Positions 1 through 12,100 of a DNA stretch of 64,000 nt are shown here, piece by piece. Every line of letters starts with the position of its first letter. The first letter of the stretch is position 1. Source of the stretch: Chrysogorgia sp. JL179-B06 (lineage: Eukaryota; Cnidaria; Anthozoa; Scleralcyonacea; Chrysogorgiidae); the NCBI GenBank assembly GCA_035772405.1, contig JAYKKM010000032.1, positions 2,875,001 through 2,939,000 of the forward strand. Reading direction: 5' to 3'. The notes below the pieces were generated by a model. It was given only the letters and a program-made list of their open reading frames with translations, was not told the DNA's origin and did no database searches. Position numbers and translations under genes: made by a program.

Positions 1-13
1 AATACTAATTTAC

Positions 14-172
14 CTTAAGTTTCCAGTCAAAATCCTTCAACGTAGCGTGAGAAAGGTCACATGTTTTATCTATTAATCCAAGTCTGATCTCATCTTTCCT
101 TGGCCTGAAACACTCAATGACCATCTTTTGAATATCTTTAGGCACAGAAAACTGTTCAAGCTGCTTGTAAAT
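14..172 (-). CDS. COMMD8: COMMD8 exon 3 (internal; start of COMM domain)
   Basis: A 53-codon internal exon. The acceptor is CTAG just above 172, and the donor GTAAAT (minus strand) starts at 13. It encodes the last helices of the N-terminal domain and the first strand of the COMM domain (DFDWKLK). It follows exon 2 in phase 0. Confidence 0.88.
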
Positions 173-3100
173 CTAGTAACAATACATACAAAATAGTTAC
201 AGGGCAATGTTAATTTTCTTCTTTTCCTATACAAGCGTGCAAAGTAGAAACCCGCATATAAGAACCTAATATATACAAAGCAGCCTGCAATAGGTTCATT
301 AAGAAATGGTTCATAGAATTGGCAAGCTCATGATTTTGGGTGGCATGCGCTTTGCTCCTAGAAACGAGACGCGCGTCTCGTCGTTAGGAGCGCGCGATGC
401 GAGGCGGCTGTATATTTTGGTTGCTCTCCCAACTTCCCAAGTACATCCAAAACATGTACAGTAAAACAATTTTAATAAATATAAATTACACACCCCCATA
501 ACCTCGTTTTAATGTGAAATTTCTTTTGAATTTTCCACATGACAGCAAGGCTTGGGGGTCAATTATTATGTACACAAAAGAAAATTAAATCACCTTCCAT
601 TTTTTAATAAGGTCTATAGAGTCTTTCTCAGAAGAATAAGGTCTTTCTCAGGAGAATCTATGTAGTATTTAAAACACGAGAAGGAGCGTTTTAATGGATT
701 TATGCAATACAAATAATTAACATCCTGCAAAGTAAGTGTGCTGCCGGTCTTGTGGTCCCTTGGGACCCTATAGGTATTCAGGGTGTGTGCACTGAATGCC
801 TTACGTTAATGCAAAACTCGTGGCATCTGACGGTCCTCCACTTCAGGGCTTATTCGTGCGCTGTCCGTCGTACACGATACTTCGTTGACTTCGCTGCTCG
901 AAGATATACACCGTTTCCTGTGTTCAAACGGTTTCTGTCCAAGCCTACAAGCGTTAGATGCTGCTGCAAAGCCTTCACAACTTATTCGGTGCAGATATAT
1001 TGCGAAATCCTGCCTTGAGTAGAGAAAATTCCCGTTCGTTCGTTGGTCGTGGTTCACTTGGCCGAAATGCTTGCAACGTTCTTAGCCCAAATGGTTTTCA
1101 ACTTAACCTCTTCAATTTAGACCCGCATCAGCCGGTCTTGTGGTTTGTACCTGGTCAATCAGGGTTTATTATGTTGTAAACCGTGTGCTCTTATCAGTTG
1201 TGTTGCGAAGCGCCATTTACGTTGCTTTATTGCCGTCTGTACTAAGCCAGCTTGTACCTATATCGGGTTAAATTTATTGCTTACATTGCTTAATGTCCGT
1301 TGCTCTCTGTAGGATAGTTGTTTTCACGGAGAATTTGGTTTGTTCGTATACATTGGTGCTTGCTGTTAATTTTCCGCTTATATCGATTCCGCTTATATCG
1401 ATTCCTCTTATCAGTTTTATTACGAAGCGCTGTTTACGCTGCTTTATTGCCGTCTGTCAGTATATCTGGTTAAATTTATTGCTTGCACAGGATAGTTCTT
1501 TCAAGGAGAACTTGGTTTGTTCGTACAATTGCTTGGTGCTCGCTGTCAATTTACCGCTTATCTCGGCACCTCGAAATAGGTTAATGCACCCTTGTTAGAC
1601 GTGCCTCCGCTATTCATCTTTCAGTTGCGAAGCGCTGTTTACGCTGCTTTATTGCCGTCTGTTCTAAGCCAGCTTGTTTACCTATATCTGGTTAAATTTA
1701 TTGCTTGCATTGCTTATATCCGTTGCTCTGCAGGATAGTTATTTCACGGATAGCTTGATTTGTTCGTACAATTGCTTGGTGCTCGCTGTCAATTTAGCGC
1801 TTATCTCCTAGAAATGGTTCACAACCTTGCTATATAAGTGCCTTAATTCGTCCTTCATCTTTTCAGTTTTGTTGCGAAGCGCTGTTTACGATGCTTTATT
1901 GCTATCTGTTCTAAGTCAGCTTGTTTACCTATATCTGGTTAAATTGCTTGCTTGTATTGCTCGCTTTGCTTATCCGTTGCTCTCTGCAGAATAGTTATTT
2001 CAGGGAGAACTTGGTTTGTTCGTATAATTGCTTGGTGCTCGCTGTCGATTTACCGCTTATCTACTAGACATTGTTTACAACCTTGCTATAAGTGCCTTAA
2101 TTCGCCCTTCATCTTTTCAGTTTTGTTGCGAAGCGCTGTTTACGCTACTTTATTACCGTCTGTTCCCAGCCAGCTTGTTTACCTATATCTGGTTAAATTT
2201 CTTGGTTGCTTTGCTTATCCGTTGCTCTCTCCAGGATAGTTATTTCACGGAGACCTTGGTTTGTTCGTACATTGCTTTGTGCTCGCTGTCAATTTGCCGC
2301 TTATCATAAGTGCCCTCGACATTCATCCTATCAGTTTGTTGCGAAGCGCCGTTTACGCTGCTTTATTGCCGTCTCTATACTAAGCAGTCCGCTTGTTTAC
2401 TTATATCTGGTTAAATTGATTGATTGCATGTCCGTTGCTCTCTGCAGGATAGTTGACTGCTTGGTGCTCACTGCCATTTTACCGCTTATCTATAAGTGCC
2501 CGCGCCATTCATCCCACCTGGCACGTTTTGCGTAGGATGTACTCCGCACTCCTTACTATAACTTCGAACTGTTAAATATTTTCCTGTTGTAGATCGCTTG
2601 TTTTCCTTACCTCGTATGATTGGTTGTTGTCTCATCGGTTCGTGGGCCCCGGGTTCTAGGATTTCTTCGGCTCACACCCCCCTGATATCCTAGTTTTCCC
2701 CTGGTTATGCCTTGTGTGCGAGTTCGTATAGACCGTCGTGGGGGTCTTCCCTCCCAGGAGTTTCGCTATGTATTATTGTTTCCGCTGACCATGGCGTCAA
2801 AAGCTGGCCACAGCCCCATGAGTGCTCTCTGTTTGTACTGGTATTGACCTACCCCTGGTGTACTTAAACTTACAATCATTTTCATACGAACACACCTTCG
2901 TTGTCCGTCATGCATGCAAGTATCCGATTTCCCCACAATAATCAGGTGCTGTCCATTATCAGGTGCTGTCCATTTTTTGTGCGCTGATCCCTGATACATG
3001 CCTCAACATAATTTGCGTTATTTTAATTGTCAGTTTTTCATGTGCCGCGCGGCACTTGATGTGTCTCAGCTTGCCATTGCCTATGCCCCTGATGTGTCTC

Positions 3101-6100
3101 TGGTTACACTTGTTGCTACGCTGGATGTGTCCCGGTGTCCAATTGCTGCTGCACTTCGCATGTTTTCAGGTTCCAATTGCTGCTGTGCCTGTCCTGCCTT
3201 ATACGTTCAATTGGCACCACACCAACCTCGTACCCAGGGTCTTACCCCCGCTACCCAGGGTCTTACCTCCGCTACCCAGTGTCTTACCTCCGCTACCCAG
3301 GGTCTTACCTCCGCTACCCAGGGTCTTACCTCGCTACCCTGGATTTTACCTTCGCTACCCTTCTACCTCACCTGTGTCTCGGGGTGCCAATTGCCATGCC
3401 ACACCTGCCGTGTCTCCAGTTACATTTGCCGCCGTGCCAATTGCCATGCCACACCTGATGTGTCTCACGTTACATTTGCCGCCGTACCAATTGCCATGCC
3501 ACACCGGATGTGTCTCGAGTTTCAGTTGCTGCTACGCCGGATGTGTCCCGGGCTCTAACTGCTGCTGCTGTACTTTGCGTGTTTCAGGTTCAAATTGCTG
3601 CTGCGCCTGCACTGCCTTAGGTTAAATTGTGCCACCACACCTGATGCGTCTCGAGGTTCCAAGTGCTACGACACCTGACCAATTGCCATGCCACACCTGA
3701 TGTGTCTCATGTTACATTTGCCGCCGCCCCTGGGGGGTTTTAGCTGCTGCTGCTTCGTATGTGTATCTCAGGTTGCACTCGCTGATGCTGTGTCTCGGAT
3801 TATAATTGCCAATGCACCTCCTGGGACTCAGATACATTTGCTGCGACACCTCAGTTGTTTCAGATTACAATTGACATGCCTCTGATGTGTCTCACGTAGG
3901 TTGAGGTTCTTTTACGCGTCCTGTCGCTCGGTAGCAACATGGTGTTTGGTCAACAATCTCATCAGCTGTACGTTCCGCACGTCTGAGCTCATGCACTTTC
4001 TGCAAAGTCTTACCCGCATGGCCGGTCTCCACCATGTGTTTTAATTTTAACCGCGCTTCGCACGCCCGTTAGAGTAACTGCGCTGCTGACGCTTTATTTC
4101 ACTTTCGGATGCTGGAATACCGCTGTTCGACCACGACAGCTTCCGGACGCTTTGCTAGACAGCTTTCTGGTTACCTTCTGATAACGACCTTCAATCGTAG
4201 GCCCTCAGAACCCCTATCATTGGGCTTCTAGCCTGTTGGGGGTAGTCCATTCACCTGAACGAGTGATAAATCTAAAACAAAAACTTCGAGTCAGTGAGTT
4301 CGCATGTTCGGACAACTTCGTCGCATCTGGTACATCAACACCTGCAGGATTCGACCAGGAAACGCGTCGTGGACTACGGGTGGAGGAGAACGAATATCGA
4401 AGGAAGGGAAGAATCGCTGGACCAACGACCAAGTGTGTTCATGAGGTGATGCGGGTAGCCAGCCAAGACGAGAAAGTTACCTAACACCCCGCTGGGATAG
4501 AATGGACCGGGGCCAGCTAATGACGATCTGGTGATGAGCATCGGAGATGACAATAACGCAAAAGGGCGGCGACCAAGCAGATAGGCTAGCTAAACAGACC
4601 TCGGCAAGTATTATACAACCTCGATGGAATGGGGCAGGCTTTGATATCTTCAAGAAGAGCCGTGAGTGACCTCAGGGGTGGGAAAACGCCTTTGGGCAGG
4701 TTTCGTGCCTCGAATCCCTTCTCCAGCTTAGCTGGAGGGTGGCGTTGGAGAGGGTAATTCTCGGCAACATTGTAACAAGTTAGTTGGAGAGTTTAGGCTC
4801 GCCTGGGGCTGCTCTACCTATGAGACCGCTCCCGTCTTTGTGGATCTCTGGGTCCTGTAAACTGTTCCTCAGCTATTAGCGTAAAACCCTCTCCGACAGA
4901 GCTACACCCTCCAAAGGTTGAATTGGTTCAGGACACTGTGCCCAATTAGGTGCGGTTGCATACAGCGTATGGTCAGGAATCGCGGGGGCTATCGGGGGTG
5001 CTACCGCAGACTCTTGCATGAATATTAAATGGATTTATGCAATAAAAATAATTAACATCATGCAAAGTAAGTGTGCTGCCGGTCTTGTGGTCCCTTGGGA
5101 CCCTATAGGTATTCAGGGTGTGTGCACTGAATGCCTTACGTCAATGCAAAACTCGTGGCATCTGACGGTCCTCCACTTCAGGGCTTATTCGTGCGCTGTC
5201 CGTCGTACACGATACTTCGTTCCCTCCCACCCAACCCTCATCTAACATAGCTCATTATTGTGCTCCCGTGCTTCGGACTGTGCTACTTTGCTTTCATTCA
5301 GCTGTTGCTTACTGGCTAGCTGCTAGTGCGGGTCCGTACTGGGCAACACCGCCGTACAGTCGTTGGGGGACTCTATTTGTGCTCCCTGCTGTTGCTCGGT
5401 CGTGTGGGGGGTCCTCTGGGTCCGTACTGGGCAACACCGCCGTACAGTCGTTGGGGGACTCTATTAGTGCTCCCTGCTGTTGCTCAGTCGTGTGGGGGGT
5501 CATCCGGGTCCGTACTGGGCAACGTCGCCGTACAGTCGTTGGGGGACTCTATTTGTGCTCTGCTGTTGCTCAGTCGTGTGGGGGCTCCTCTGGGTCCGTA
5601 CTGGGCAACACCGCCGTACAGTCGTTGGGGGACTCTATTTGTGCTCCCTGCTGTTGCTCAGTCATGTGGGGGGTCATCCGGTTCAACTGCTGCTAGCGCT
5701 TGTGTGGGTACGTATATTCTGCAACGTTGCTTATCGTTCAGCGGTTGGGGGACTGTATTTGCGCTATGTCTTTGCTTGCATATTATCGGCAGCTGCCAGT
5801 ATTTGCTTTCATCTGCGGGCTAACTTATTGTATGTTTGTCTCCTGTTCTGCTGCATATGTTTGCTCCATCGCACCAGTAAATTTGGTTCGCTGCTTAGCT
5901 ACTATTTTAATGTTAGTGTGTGTTCAATCGCGCCAGTACATCTGGTTTATTTCCGGCTATTCTGGGTGACTTCCTTTGTGTTTGTCTCCTGTTCTGCTGT
6001 ATGTGTGGTCTACGTATCCATTAACATTAGTGTACCGTCGCGCCAGTGCTTCTGGTCCGCTGTTTTGGCTACTATTTAATGTTAGTGTGTGTACAATCGC

Positions 6101-9100
6101 GCCAGTACATCTGGTTTGTTCCCCGGCAATTCTGGGCGACTTAATTTAATTTATGTTTGTCTCCTGTTTTGTTGCGCATGTGCATGTTTACTGTGTATAA
6201 AGTAATATTGCTGCTCGGCTACTCCGGGTGATATTTTACTGTTAGTGTGTACAATCGAGCCAGTAGAACTGGTCTGCTCCCCAGCTATCCTGGGTGATAA
6301 CTAAAATGCTTGTTTGTCTCCTGTTCTGCTGCATGTGTTTACTGTGTGCAATCTGTTTTGTTGTTCCATCAACTTAAATGTCGTCTGTTCTTGTGCATGT
6401 TCGCAGCTATATTCTCTTCACAGCAATGCTCCTAAGGCAATCCTCCATAGGAAATGTCCCAGTCATCTCCATCCTCTAGCTGGATGTGGCTCTGGTTTTG
6501 GATCAAACATCAAGGTCGGGCCTTGTTTGGTTCCCTGCAGGCATTGTGCAGGCGGTAGGCTGTAGTAGGGGCAATTTGTTATTATACGGTAAGTTTTTTT
6601 TTCTACACTTTATGTGTGACAGTAGTTCTGGTCAGGAGAGGGTAATTCTCGGCAACATTGTAACAAGTTAGTTGGGGAGTTTAGGCTCGCCTGGGGCTGC
6701 TCTACCGATGAGACCGCTCCCGTCTTTGTGGATCTCTGGGTCCTGTAAACTGTTCCTCAGCTATTAGCGTAAAACCCTCTCCGACAGAGCTACACCCTCA
6801 AAAGGTTGAATTGGTTCAGGACACTGTGCCCAATTAGGTGCGGTTGCATACAGCGTATGGTCAGGAATCGCGGGGGCTATCGGGGGGTGCTACCGCAGAC
6901 TCTTGCATGAATGTTAATCATATTTAAAATGCGAGCGCGCAGCGCGAGCATTTTAGATATGATAAAACGCGAGTGTTCGAGTGTTTTAAATAGCTTCAAA
7001 AACAATTGATTGTAATCACTAGGGAGTGTACTGGTTTTTATTTTCTATTAGAGGTAAATTGGGTTGATGTATCAAATGCAAATTAGCAGGAATTTTATAT
7101 AAAGTTCGTATAGACTTTATATAATTTTCATGCTGATTAGTATTCATGGATTTTATCAGGTATAAAAGCCTTGCGCGTGACTAAATACGGAAATGTGATT
7201 GGACAATTTGGTTAATGAATATTAATGAGTTTTTGAAAGATTACATATAACCCCATCTACACTTTAACATAAATAAATAGTTGCGAACACACCTTTTCAA
7301 CGGACAAGTTATTCTCGACAAATAATCGTAGACAAGATATCCAGCTGTAAGTTAACAATTTCCACTCAACAATGCTCCAAATCTTGTTATAATCCTGAAA
7401 TCTAAGCACACCGGAGTTGCAAATTGTGTCTAAAAAACCATGTATCACCTAGAAAATGAAAAAAACAACTACTGACAATTCCACTTCAAACAATAAATGC
7501 AATGTTCAATTTACAAATACTTAACAATTATTGGATGAAGTGAAGCATGATATCGAGAATTATCAAGGCCGAGGTTTGTGTTGAATTATCAAGAATTCAA
7601 GGCTGAGGCGGATAACACAAACCGAGGCCTGCATGATAATTATCGATATCATGCGAAAACCAAATACAATAATTGTTTTATTATGTATAAGAAGTGCTAA
7701 AGCAACGCCTTGGCGAAACAACGCCTTGGCGAACCGCCATTTTTCCATTTTCTTTCGCCGTAAACAAGCTGGCAACAGCAAGCTAGCAACATGATGTTGG
7801 AATCATGATGCCATAGCTATATTTTTAAAATCATAATAATGGAACATTGAGTCACGAATTAGCTGCATGCCAAAAATGAATATTATACATTGGACACCCT
7901 GTAATAAATTGAATGAATATGTATTTAATACTGTATTTCATTTGAAGAGCGGAGCTCAACGGACTAAGTAAGACTACATTTACACATTGCGATTAATCGA
8001 GCCGATTTTTCACATGCTGCATTCGATTGGTCTTGAATGCTCCTTATTAAACTTCGTGCAGTATATCACATGCTCCAAAATGAGAAACCTTAATGAAAAA
8101 CCTGTGATTATCCTAATTATCAGGTGAAGTCCCTGCAGTTATCAGATGGAGTCCCTGTAATTATCAGGTGGAGTCGTACATGCAGGTTAGTAAACCCATA
8201 AGCTTTAGCCTGTTTCTCTTTGATTTCCGCGACGATAAGCTTCAAAGAAGAGGAACGCCAAGGGTATAGGATTGTCAAGCATGATAACACGTAACAATGG
8301 TTTGGATTTTAGCTTCGTCAACACCTAGATAGCTAGATTTCACAACATCACCAGGATTTTCTGCAAAGTAGTATTCCGCAGACGCACACTACGCAAGTAT
8401 ACAATTATTTCCGGTTTATGCACACAATGCGGCCCTGACAGTGTATTAAAATATCTTAGGCTTATATCGTAAAATGTCTTAGGCTTGCGTACGTGGTGAG
8501 GACGTGGCAGTGTAGTAAAATGTCTTAGGCTTGCGTACCTGATGAGGCGGCGACAGTGTAGTAAAATGTCTTAGGCTTGCGTACCTGATGAGGCCGTGAC
8601 AGTGTAGTAAAATGTCTTAGCCTTGCGTACGTAATGAGGACGTGACAGTGTAGTAAAATGTCTTAGCCTTGCGTATGTAATGAGGACGTGACAGTGTAGT
8701 AAAATGTCTTAGCCTTGCGTACGTAATGAGGACGCGACAGTGTAGTAAAATGTCTTAGTTTTGCGTACGTAATGAGGACGTGACAGTGTAGTAAAATGTC
8801 TGAGCCTTGCGTACGTAATGAGGACGTGACAGTGTAGTAAAATGTCTTAGCTTTGCGTACGTAATGAGGACGTGACAGTGTAGAAAATGTCTCAGGCTTG
8901 CGCACGTGGTGTAGTAAAATATTTCAGGCTTGCGCACGTCATGAGGCTGTGACAGTGTAGTAAAATGTCTTAGGCTTACACGCGTGATGAGGCTGTGGCA
9001 GTATAGAAAATGTCTCAGGCTTGTGCACATGATGAGGCCGTGACAGTCAGTGTAGTAAAATATTTCAGGCTTGCGCATGTGATGAGGCTGTGGCAGTATA

Positions 9101-12100
9101 GAAAATGTCTCAGGCTTGCGCACGTGACGAGGCCGTGACAGTGTAGTAAATTTACATATAACACATTATTTAATGATTGTGTGCTGAACCGAATGTAAAT
9201 TGGCAAAATTCTTTGTTCACGCCATTTACATTAGATTTGGCACATGAAATTTGGAATTATGTTCAGATTCTTACAGAACCCTGACTGAAATGGTGTCATA
9301 TTTCCCCAATATTTAAATACTGTATTGGGATAACTTTAGCTTGTTTTCAATCTGGGACCACACCCATTTTAAACAAAATATTATAATCATGTGACATAGC
9401 TGCACATTGTCCGTTAACCCATTCAAGCCAAAGCTGGGCGTTTAGAATTCTATTCTTGCTAATGTCAAGCAATTTTACTCAACAGATGGAAGAGGCCTGA
9501 CTGGTTTGTGGGTTAAAGACTCCCACTTTAACCCATTAACCTCCATACAGACATTTAGAATATTATTGGAAGAAGAGCAGTTTGGGGGTCAATGGGTTAA
9601 TAAGCAAGCTGGAATTCTGTCTAACCCATAGTCTTATCTGGCTTTAAGCTACTGGTAAATAAATTATTGCTGAATTTCAAAAAAGCAACACCAATCACAC
9701 CAATCAGTAAAAGCTGGAGCACGTCCAACATAATTAAAGGTCAAATGAATCCACTCGTTTAGTAGCACCAAAACAGGGTGCATTCCATATACTGAATACT
9801 GTACAGTCTATATTATTATTTCTGAAGATCTTTGGTATACCGATTGGCTTACTCTTGTTGCATTGGTTGGAAAGTGTGCAAATTGTGTGTCGGATTTTCA
9901 ATCTGTATCAGCTATTTTTGTGCAGCCAAATTGCATAAAATGTAAAATGCGCTGATTAAAATAATCTTAGGTAGTTTCAACGTAAAAGTTGCTCAAAAAC
10001 CTTTCTTGACGTTGGGTCATGTACTGTAAAGATCGTATTGAGAAGGAACAGATTATATTTATTCCATTCCGTGCAATGATTGTGATTTAAAACGTCAGTT
10101 TCGTACGCGTTTAAAAGAACACCAAAAGGCTGTTTTTTTTCAAAAAAGGAAAATTCTCCTTTGTCGGAGCACGCGTGCGTAACCTACTGTACAATGAGAT
10201 TGCGTGGGAAAATTCCAAAATTAGTCTAATCCGCGGTACCATCAGAGTCGTTGTCCGGAGGCTTAGCATATCAATAGCGCCCACGCCCCATCGAATCGCG
10301 ATCACGGTGGTTTATTACCAGATGCTATCGGTTCTATGAGGGTATAAATAGGGATCCTAACTTTACAACAATCACCCCTGATGAAGACACTAGATTGGAG
10401 TGTCGAAACGTTGGGTCATGGACAGTAACTTTTAAAGTTATATGTACGTTCAAAACTTTTAAAGTTACGTTCAAAAAACTTTTTAAAGCCAGAGTAGCGT
10501 CAAACTATGTCTGATTTATCACCTGGTTGCCTTGGGAAATTATTTGTTAATATTAAATTAAGCCCGTGTCGTTACTTTATGCGCAACTCTCATTCACTCT
10601 CATCCTTGTTTGGTCCAAGCCATAAGGCTCAAATTCATACATTCTTCGTATACATTGGTTAATCACTCGGAGTTTTCCGAACCCTGTAATTCCAACAGAA
10701 TTTCCATCGCAATCGAACACGTTTAGGATCTGGACGAGAATGCAGCGTTAGGTTATTTCTGAGCAGTAAGTCTGTATTTCACGATTCATGAGGTTTTCCA
10801 ACAAAATTTTGTCTATTTTTCCACCTTGGACAAAGATTTCCCTAATTTTTTCTTCATTTCTTATCTAATTTGTATTCATAGGGCTGTATGGGGTGGTGAG
10901 AATCAAATAAAGATATTTGTCAGTGTGTGTTTGTTTTCGGTATACTGCAGTTTCTAATTTCCCGTGGTCTGTTCGTTTGACGACTGAATCCAAAAATAGG
11001 TCCGCAATGCGAACATGTGGGTACCGCATGGAACATTAATGGGGGTCAGCCTTGTCAATGAGTAATGAGCATGCGATTGGGGTGTGACCAAAACTGAAAT
11101 ATCCAAATCTGTAATATTAACTGAAATATTAGTATTATTCGTGGGGCATTAGACTGGGGCATTTATCTCCACTATGGAATCACTATCATGGAGGCTCTAT
11201 ATCATTATAATTGATGTGGTGCCTTTAAAGTGTCTATGAAATGAAAATTCGCTCTAGTTTTGTTTTTTACTGTATTTGAAAGAACACTTAAAATAATGAA
11301 AAATGGCTTTTTATGTTTAATTATTACGCTTTATATAATTTGATCTGTGACGTCACAATATGGACAAAGCATTACAAAAAACAAAACTGAAAAATCAGGC
11401 ATATCTTCAGACTGGTTTGACTAAATAGATTCAAACCTTGCTGACTTACTCAGTCAAGAAAACTAAACATTGTCATGGTTCTAATGTGGTTGCTATGGTA
11501 ACGGATTAGTTTCCAGATTACTCTCTTCCTTTATAACAATTCTTTGTTTTCAACCACATTTACAGCAACTTATTTAGTTTTAGGAAGTTGCATCCTTTTC
11601 TCATGATTTCCAATGTAACAATACTGTTTAAAAACAATAAAACAGTAACTGCAATGACAAAAAGTAGAAAACTTTGTTTCTATACAAAGTAGTGGCCTGG
11701 GAACAAAATATGTTACCATGGGAACCTAATAACAACAATCTCAATGCAGGAGTCACTCAGTAAGTCTGCATGGTTTGGTTTATTTTGGTTTGGTATTATT
11801 TTATTTTATTTTTATTTGGTTTGAGCCGGTTTAGTCAAACCAATCCGAAGATATGCCTGATTTTGAGTTTTGATGTAATGCTGTGTCCATCTTGTGACGC
11901 CACAGCTCAGTTACATGAAATGTATATGTAATAACTCGAGAATGGCATAAGATACGATAGTTGTGTAAAAGCTATTTTTCATTATTATTGTTGGTAAGCT
12001 AACAGCAGATTTAACTAAATCAGCATATAATTAAAACATTTGTAAAATCCATTTTTAATACAAACATAGGTTCCATTATTACATGTCATGGATAATTCAT

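Larger units (their letters stand above)
693..5027 (+). repeat. Composite repeat unit A (194-bp head, tandem-repeat body, 281-bp tail)
   Basis: The head (693-886) and tail (4747-5027) are near-identical to those of the adjoining unit at 5028-6916, but the body differs. The body contains six copies of a roughly 205-253 bp repeat anchored by the word GCGAAGCGC (1204, 1421, 1626, 1873, 2126, 2340), five 21-bp repeats at about 3238-3345, and roughly 50-bp repeats at about 3380-3720. No conserved protein was found; the open frames here are by-products of the repeats. The tail ends with a GC-rich imperfect hairpin about 15 bp before the unit junction. It lies wholly inside COMMD8 intron 2. The class of element is unknown. 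Confidence 0.75.

Noticed and set aside
2963..3625. 220-codon plus frame rich in L, P and C
   Set aside because: Overlapping open frames in all three phases over a 21- and 50-bp repeat; not a protein.
8663..9206. Long minus-strand frames with repeated HYVRKAKTFYYT-like peptides
   Set aside because: Produced by the 46-bp minisatellite; the frame changes with every monomer length change.
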